Source: an uncultured Eubacteriales bacterium
GTDB taxonomy: Bacteria; Bacillota; Clostridia; Oscillospirales; Oscillospiraceae
DNA length: 11,007 nucleotides
Assembly: GCA_900553545.1 (NCBI GenBank)
Contig: USDP01000043.1
Location: forward strand, 1-11,007
Reading direction: 5' to 3'
Part shown: positions 7,452 through 11,007 of the stretch, in pieces
Layout of the letters: each line of letters starts with the position of its first letter
Numbering within the stretch: position 1 is the first letter of the stretch
Notes under the pieces: generated by a model
What the model was told of the DNA's origin: nothing
The model's input: only the letters and a program-made list of their open reading frames with translations
The model's database searches: none
Program-made: the position numbers and the translations under genes

Positions 7452-8636
7452 TTATTTTTCCTTGATCTTATGCTTCGCGGCCCAATCCTTCTTATTCTGC
7501 TGCCGGGCGCGGGCGATGGCGAGGGCCATGGCCGGGATGTCGTCTGTGATCGTGGAGCCGGCGGCGATGTACGACCCGTCGCCAACCGTGACCGGCGCGA
7601 TGAGGTTTGTGTTGCAGCCGATGAAGGCGTTGTCGCCGATGGTGGTGCGGTATTTTTTCGCGCGGTCGTAGTTGACCGTGACCGTGCCGCAGCCGAAGTT
7701 GCAGTTCTGGCCGACGTCGCTGTCGCCAACATAGGTCAGGTGCGAAATCTTCGTGCCGTCGGCGATCGTGGAATTTTTGATCTCGACGAAATCGCCCACG
7801 CGGATATGGCTCCCGATCGTGGAGCCGGGGCGGATGTAAGCAAAGGGGCCGATGTGGGTATCATAACCGACGGTGGAGTTATAGACCTGCGAGCTGTTGA
7901 CGTTCGTGTCGTCGCCAATCTTGGCATTCTCGAGGTAGCTGTTCGGGCCGATGGTGCAGCCGCAGCCGATGGAGGTGTGGCCGCGCAGGATCGTCCCCGG
8001 CAGGAGCGCAGAGCCTGCGCCGACGGCGACGCCCGGCTCAACGTAAGTATTGTTGTAGTCCCAGATTTCAACGCCCTGCTGGGCCAGACGATAGAGATTG
8101 CACTGGTTGAGCACCGGCTGCCACTCCGGCAGCTCGCTCAGGCTCGCGACGCCGTAGACGCCGTCGCGGTCGGTATAGGGGACGCCGTGGTCCTTCAGGA
8201 ATTCGGTGAAGATGAACTTCTCGTCCAGAGCCTGCATCAGCGTCACGCGATTGACAGACGTGACGGGGCTGACGATGGGGGCGGAGTCGAACTCCTCTTC
8301 GTCGTTGGCATAGGGCAGGATGATGGCCGGGCCGGTGACGACGATGACATCCTCCTCGCTCTCATCCGCCGTGGACAGGAAGACATGGAGCTGGTCGGAC
8401 ACAGCCTCCTGTGCGGGGCAGAAAAAGCCGACGTCATCCGGGATGCAGGCGCGGACATCGCGCCGGAACCGCTCGTGGCAGACCATAAAGAAACGCCCAA
8501 CGCCGCCGGCGATCAGGGAAGACGCCAGCCACGAAAGCAAAGGCGTACCCATGATATTTTGCAGCATCATCGGGCGTGAATATCCAGTTTTCGCGGTATC
8601 GTCCGGGATAAAGACAACGGCAGACAAACCAGGCAT
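7452..8636 (-). CDS. glmU: GlmU-like protein: intact glucosamine-1-phosphate acetyltransferase domain, degenerate uridylyltransferase domain
   Basis: GlmU normally acetylates glucosamine-1-phosphate and then couples GlcNAc-1-phosphate to UTP, giving UDP-GlcNAc for the cell wall. Residues about 188-394 of this 394-residue protein form a left-handed beta-helix of hexapeptide repeats very like the GlmU C-terminal half. Likely equivalents of E. coli catalytic or binding residues are Arg269 (IRPG), Lys287 (VEIK), His299 and Tyr302 (SHLTYVGD), Asn313, Asn322 (VNYD) and Lys328. The N-terminal half (1-187) still aligns by eye with the pyrophosphorylase fold, but the LAAGxGTRM loop is replaced by FIPDDTAKTGYSRP, the GDVP metal-binding region by TGPA, and about 60 residues are missing overall. 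UTP-transferase activity is therefore doubtful. The position next to prs supports the glmU locus. ATG 8636 is chosen over GTG 8645, whose ribosome site would be only 1 nt away. Confidence 0.88.
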   Translation of the reverse strand: MPGLSAVVFIPDDTAKTGYSRPMMLQNIMGTPLLSWLASSLIAGGVGRFFMVCHERFRRDVRACIPDDVGFFCPAQEAVSDQLHVFLSTADESEEDVIVVTGPAIILPYANDEEEFDSAPIVSPVTSVNRVTLMQALDEKFIFTEFLKDHGVPYTDRDGVYGVASLSELPEWQPVLNQCNLYRLAQQGVEIWDYNNTYVEPGVAVGAGSALLPGTILRGHTSIGCGCTIGPNSYLENAKIGDDTNVNSSQVYNSTVGYDTHIGPFAYIRPGSTIGSHIRVGDFVEIKNSTIADGTKISHLTYVGDSDVGQNCNFGCGTVTVNYDRAKKYRTTIGDNAFIGCNTNLIAPVTVGDGSYIAAGSTITDDIPAMALAIARARQQNKKDWAAKHKIKEK

Positions 8637-8646
8637 GGGAAACACG

Positions 8647-8652
8647 CTCCTT
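8647..8652 (-). promoter_or_regulatory. Ribosome binding site deciding the glmU start
   Basis: AAGGAG on the minus strand lies 10 nt before the ATG at 8636 and only 1 nt before an in-frame GTG at 8645. The spacing makes the ATG far more likely. Confidence 0.7.
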
Positions 8653-8668
8653 CCAAACTGCGGTTATG

Positions 8669-8683
8669 GGCAGTCATACTGCC
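8669..8683. promoter_or_regulatory. Palindrome at the predicted glmU transcription start
   Basis: GGCAGT and ACTGCC (6-bp arms, 3-bp centre) cover the position where transcription from the glmU promoter should begin (near 8680). This suits a repressor site, or a short 5'-end mRNA hairpin. No regulator family was recognised. Confidence 0.45.
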
Positions 8684-8686
8684 TAT

Positions 8687-8715
8687 AGTATAGCAGATTA
8701 CGCGCAGTTTGTATA
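8687..8715 (-). promoter_or_regulatory. Promoter for the glmU-prs-pth-mfd operon
   Basis: On the minus strand a -10 box TATACT (8692-8687) is preceded by an extended -10 TGC, and by a weaker -35 TATACA (8715-8710) at 17 bp. Upstream is a very AT-rich stretch (about 8716-8748) that may act as an UP element. The extended -10 probably compensates for the poor -35. Confidence 0.65.
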
Positions 8716-8761
8716 GGAATTTTACAATATTTTTTTGAACAAAATATCCGAAAACTGCGGT

Positions 8762-8780
8762 TCGGAATTGAACATTCCGA
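8762..8780. promoter_or_regulatory. Operator-like palindrome over the suf -35 box
   Basis: TCGGAAT and ATTCCGA form perfect 7-bp arms around a 5-bp centre, and the whole 19-bp site covers the -35 hexamer of the suf promoter. A dimeric repressor bound here would block RNA polymerase. Fe-S assembly operons are often controlled by IscR/SufR-type cluster-sensing regulators, but this sequence does not match the IscR consensus I remember, so the regulator is unknown. Confidence 0.5.
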
Positions 8781-8796
8781 TTAAACATGTTATAAT
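8768..8796 (+). promoter_or_regulatory. Sigma-A promoter for the sufC-sufB-gtrA-like operon
   Basis: The -35 box TTGAAC (8768-8773) and perfect -10 box TATAAT (8791-8796) have an ideal 17-bp spacing. Transcription should start near 8803, giving a leader of about 29 nt ahead of the sufC ATG with its AGAGGA ribosome site at 8820-8825. Confidence 0.85.
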
Positions 8797-8831
8797 CGAT
8801 ACACTTTCAACAATATAAAAGAGGAAACCAT

Positions 8832-9566
8832 ATGTTAGAGTTAAAGAACCTCCGATTGACTGCCGAGGATGGGCAGGGCAAGGTGGACATTCTCAAGGAC
8901 GTGAGCCTGTCCGTGGCGGACGGGGAATTTCTGGTCATCACGGGGCCGAACGGCGGCGGCAAGACGTCGTTGGCAAAAACCGTGATGGGCCTCATGCAGC
9001 CGAGCAGCGGACAAATTTTCTGGAACGGCGAGGAAGTGACGAATCTTTCCATCACCGAGCGCGCCAGGCGCGGCATCTCCTACGGCTTCCAGCAGCCGCC
9101 GCGCTTCAAGGGCCTGAAGGTGCGCGACCTGCTGGCCATCGCGGCTGGAAAGGCGCTGGGGCACGACGAGGCGTGTTCCTACCTCACGAAGGTAGGACTC
9201 TGCGCGCGCGATTATCTCGACCGCGACGTCGACACGAGCCTCTCCGGCGGCGAGGTGAAGCGCATCGAGATCGCGTCGATTCTGGCCAAAAACGCAGAGC
9301 TGATGCTCTTTGACGAGCCGGAGGCCGGCATCGACCTCTGGTCGTTCGCGCGCCTGACCGAGACGTTCCGCCAGCTGCACGACGAGGGCGGGCACACCAT
9401 CGTCATCATCTCGCATCAGGAGCGCATCATCCGGCTGGCCGACGAGATCGTCCTGATTGCGGACGGCAAGGTGGCCGGGCGCGGCAGCGTGGACGAGCTG
9501 TATCCGCGCATCCTGGCCGACACGGTCGCGGGCTGCAACATGCTGGAGGTGAACGGGCAATGCTGA
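8832..9566 (+). CDS. sufC: SufC-like Fe-S cluster assembly ATPase
   Basis: The 244-residue protein is a cytoplasmic ABC-type ATPase of the SufC family, which drives conformational change in the SufB/D scaffold during iron-sulfur cluster assembly. It has Walker A GPNGGGKT (38-45), a Q-loop at Gln87 in YGFQQPPRF (typical of SufC rather than transporter ATPases), signature LSGGE (137-141), Walker B LMLFDEPEAGID (157-168) and the switch His195. All nucleotide-binding motifs look functional. The start ATG at 8832 has an AGAGGA ribosome site and a strong promoter. The gene overlaps the downstream sufB-like gene by 7 nt, and no transporter permease is nearby, which supports the SufC call. It could also be described as the ATPase of a minimal two-gene SUF-like system. 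Confidence 0.93.
   Translation: MLELKNLRLTAEDGQGKVDILKDVSLSVADGEFLVITGPNGGGKTSLAKTVMGLMQPSSGQIFWNGEEVTNLSITERARRGISYGFQQPPRFKGLKVRDLLAIAAGKALGHDEACSYLTKVGLCARDYLDRDVDTSLSGGEVKRIEIASILAKNAELMLFDEPEAGIDLWSFARLTETFRQLHDEGGHTIVIISHQERIIRLADEIVLIADGKVAGRGSVDELYPRILADTVAGCNMLEVNGQC
9545..9552 (+). promoter_or_regulatory. Ribosome binding site for the sufB-like gene inside sufC
   Basis: GGAGGTGA lies 7 nt before the ATG at 9560 and is embedded in the last codons of sufC. With the 7-nt gene overlap it suggests independent but closely balanced initiation, in keeping with a two-subunit complex. Confidence 0.85.
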
Positions 9567-10483
9567 ACGACATTCAGAAGAAGATCTTGCAGGAGGTCGC
9601 CGACATGACCGGTATCCCGGACGGCGCGGTCAACATCCGCAGCGACGGGCAGAAGGAATACCGGCAGAACTCCGAACACATCACCATCGAATCGAAGACC
9701 GACAAGGACGGCATCGACATCCGCATCGCGCCGTTCACGAAGAACGAAAACGTCCACATCCCGGTGGTACTGACAAAATCGGGCTTTCAGGACATGGTCT
9801 ACAACGACTTTTTCGTCGGCGAGGGCGCGGATGTGCGCATCGTGGCGGGCTGCGGCATCCACAACTGCGGCGACTGCGACTCGCAGCACGACGGCATCCA
9901 CACGTTCTACGTCGGCAAAAACGCGAAGGTCACCTACATCGAAAAGCACTATGGCGAGGGCGAAGGGCGCGGCAAGCGCATCCTGAACCCGCAGACCATC
10001 GTCTACCTTGAAGAAGGCGCGAGCATCGTCATGGAGACGAGCCAGATCGCGGGCGTCGACGACACGAAGCGTTATACCAAGGTCGTGGCCGAGGGGGCGG
10101 ACTCCGAAGTGCAGATCACGGAAAAACTGCTCACGGACGGCGAGCAGCACGCCATCTCCGAAATGGATGTCATCCTGAACGGCGCGGGCAGCCGCACGCG
10201 CGTCATCTCGCGCTCGGTCGCGAAGGGCAGCTCCACGCAGCTCTTTTATCCCCGCGTGCAGGGCAACGGCCCGTGCTTCGGCCATGTCTCCTGTGACGCG
10301 ATCATCATGAGCGCGGCAAAGGTGCGCGCCATTCCGGAGATCTCCTGCAACCACGTCGACGCGAGCCTCATCCATGAGGCGGCCATCGGGCGCATCGCGG
10401 GCGAGCAGCTGCTCAAGCTCGAGACGCTCGGCCTGACGCCGGAGGAAGCGGAGGAAAAGATTCTGGAGGGCTTCCTGCGCTGA
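9560..10483 (+). CDS. sufB: Short SufB/SufD-family Fe-S scaffold protein
   Basis: The 307-residue protein belongs to the SufB/SufD family but is much shorter than classical SufB (about 470-490 residues), keeping mainly the beta-helix core and C-terminal helices. VSCDAIIM (243-250) aligns by eye with the region of E. coli SufB Cys405, making Cys245 its likely equivalent. LIHEAAIGRIAGEQLLKLE (270-288) matches the conserved C-terminal block, with Glu273 the likely equivalent of Glu434. Unlike classical SufB, it has a cluster Cys98, His101, Cys103, Cys106, His110, His114 in CGIHNCGDCDSQH and following residues, which could bind a metal or cluster. It probably forms a SufC2-SufB2 type complex with the overlapping upstream ATPase, resembling the minimal SUF-like (SmsCB-type) arrangement. 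The family call is firm; cluster binding by residues 98-114 is inference. Confidence 0.9.
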   Translation: MLNDIQKKILQEVADMTGIPDGAVNIRSDGQKEYRQNSEHITIESKTDKDGIDIRIAPFTKNENVHIPVVLTKSGFQDMVYNDFFVGEGADVRIVAGCGIHNCGDCDSQHDGIHTFYVGKNAKVTYIEKHYGEGEGRGKRILNPQTIVYLEEGASIVMETSQIAGVDDTKRYTKVVAEGADSEVQITEKLLTDGEQHAISEMDVILNGAGSRTRVISRSVAKGSSTQLFYPRVQGNGPCFGHVSCDAIIMSAAKVRAIPEISCNHVDASLIHEAAIGRIAGEQLLKLETLGLTPEEAEEKILEGFLR

Positions 10484-10484
10484 G

Positions 10485-10907
10485 ATGAAGCACAATATTC
10501 TTGACAAGACCTTCTGGGTCTATACGGCCATCGCCGTGGCCTGCTGGTGCGTAGGGACGGGGCTGATGTTCCTGCTCTACAACTGCCTGCATGTGGGCTA
10601 CTGGATCGCGTCGGCCTGCAACTATCTCGTCGGCGGGACGATGTCGTATTTCCTGAACCGGAAATACACGTTCCACAGCCATGACAACCGGCTGCGCCTG
10701 CTCGCGAAGTATGTGCTGCACATGGTGGTCTGCTACTTTGTGTCGTACTCGCTGGCGCCGGTCGTGACGAAGTTCGTGCTCGACCATTGGACGCTGCACG
10801 CGAAGGGCAACGTGTCCCTCGCGGTCGGCTCGGTGACGTTTACGATCCTGAACTATTTCGGCCAGCGCTACGTCGTTTTTCGCTCGTTCCATCAGAAAAA
10901 AGCCTGA
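10485..10907 (+). CDS. GtrA-like four-helix membrane protein
   Basis: The 140-residue protein has four predicted hydrophobic segments at about 11-33, 37-58, 73-95 and 108-128. MSYFLNRKYTF (53-63) after helix 2 and ILNYFGQRYVVF (121-132) at the end are the landmarks of the GtrA/DPMS-TM family (PF04138). Family members often help move polyprenyl-linked sugars across the membrane for glycosylation or wall polymers, usually with a glycosyltransferase partner. No such partner is visible here, so the substrate is unknown. The ATG lies 1 nt after the sufB stop codon, with GGAGGG about 14 nt upstream, so it is probably translated by coupling in the suf transcript. Whether it has any link to Fe-S assembly is doubtful; shared transcription may be accidental. 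Confidence 0.85.
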   Translation: MKHNILDKTFWVYTAIAVACWCVGTGLMFLLYNCLHVGYWIASACNYLVGGTMSYFLNRKYTFHSHDNRLRLLAKYVLHMVVCYFVSYSLAPVVTKFVLDHWTLHAKGNVSLAVGSVTFTILNYFGQRYVVFRSFHQKKA

Positions 10908-10923
10908 AACAGACGCACTATGC

Positions 10924-11007
10924 AGGGGCCGATGACCCTGCCCGCCCAAAGCCTCCCTTGTGTAAAGGGAGGTGTCAAAAATCGAAGATTTTTGACGGAG
11001 GGATTGT
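10924..11007. repeat. Hairpin-rich intergenic repeat, running off the right edge
   Basis: The first 30 bp (10924-10953) match 7296-7325 at 26 of 30 positions. Next come two perfect hairpins: CCTCCCTT with AAGGGAGG around 5 nt (10952-10959/10965-10972), and GTCAAAAATC with GATTTTTGAC around a 3-nt loop (10974-10983/10987-10996). The block continues into GGAGGGATTGT at the edge. The pattern resembles dispersed intergenic repeats that I recall from Oscillospirales genomes. It lies just after the GtrA-like gene and might also halt or stabilise that transcript, but no U-run follows the stems. Confidence 0.65.

Larger units (their letters stand above)
8655..8762. repeat. Three spaced copies of AAACTGCG in the divergent promoter region
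   Basis: AAACTGCG occurs at 8655-8662 (plus), 8703-8710 (minus) and 8752-8759 (plus). The first and third extend to an identical 11-mer, AAACTGCGGTT (8655-8665 and 8752-8762). Centres are 48 and 49 bp apart. The middle copy overlaps the edge of the predicted glmU -35 region, the first lies in the glmU leader, and the third is just upstream of the suf -35. No known motif was recognised. Confidence 0.5.

Noticed and set aside
7216..7452. Minus-strand frames of 65-78 residues in the glmU-prs gap
   Set aside because: They are translations of the MITE-like repeat, a common source of false small genes, and lack conserved features.
7195..7671. Plus-strand frame of 158 residues over the glmU-prs gap
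   Set aside because: It crosses the palindromic repeat and then runs antisense through the conserved glmU C-terminus; no ribosome site supports it.
9416..10507. 363-residue minus-strand open frame
   Set aside because: Antisense to sufB, with Asp/Val/Ala-rich reverse-frame composition.
10974..10996. Hairpin as an intrinsic terminator of the suf operon
   Set aside because: The 10-bp stem is AU-rich, sits in a dispersed repeat and is followed by GGAGGG rather than a U-run, so termination is not supported on sequence alone.

Overview
The window looks like chromosomal DNA from a GC-rich anaerobic Gram-positive bacterium of class Clostridia, most likely order Oscillospirales (Oscillospiraceae-type). 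The grounds are protein style, the low-GC Gram-positive gene order glmU-prs-pth-mfd written here in GC-rich codons, strong AGGAGG-type ribosome sites, sigma-A promoters, a VanW-type cell-wall protein, and interspersed hairpin-rich repeats of a kind I recall from gut Oscillospirales. The taxonomic call is an inference; no rRNA or marker comparison was possible.

Layout: two divergent transcription units meet at a 195-bp intergenic region (about 8637-8831). Leftward (minus strand) runs a glmU-like gene, then a 258-bp gap holding a 122-bp MITE-like repeat, then prs (PRPP synthetase), pth (peptidyl-tRNA hydrolase, 1 nt after prs) and mfd (transcription-repair coupling factor). After 137 bp with its own promoter comes a membrane-anchored VanW-domain protein that runs off the left edge. 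Rightward (plus strand) runs a compact sufC-sufB pair (7-nt overlap), then a small GtrA-type membrane protein 1 nt downstream. The window ends inside a second repeat related to the one between glmU and prs.

How the genes fit: glmU and prs supply precursors (UDP-GlcNAc branch, PRPP), pth recycles peptidyl-tRNA and mfd clears stalled RNA polymerase for repair. This is the conserved Bacillus/Clostridia housekeeping cluster, here without ctc between prs and pth and without spoVG next to glmU. The suf pair is a minimal Fe-S assembly ATPase plus scaffold, with no cysteine desulfurase, SufU or second SufB/D paralogue in view.

Most interesting points: (1) the GlmU homologue keeps a complete-looking acetyltransferase beta-helix, but its uridylyltransferase half is shortened and lacks the nucleotide-binding and metal-binding motifs; (2) the short SufB-like protein carries a Cys/His cluster (residues 98-114) in addition to the usual C-terminal catalytic-type Cys and Glu; (3) the divergent promoter region has a palindrome over the suf -35 box, another at the predicted glmU start site, and three evenly spaced copies of AAACTGCG; (4) a MITE-like element sits inside the housekeeping operon. 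I found no CRISPR array, phage gene, transposase, tRNA or rRNA, and no clear evidence of a wholly new multi-gene system.
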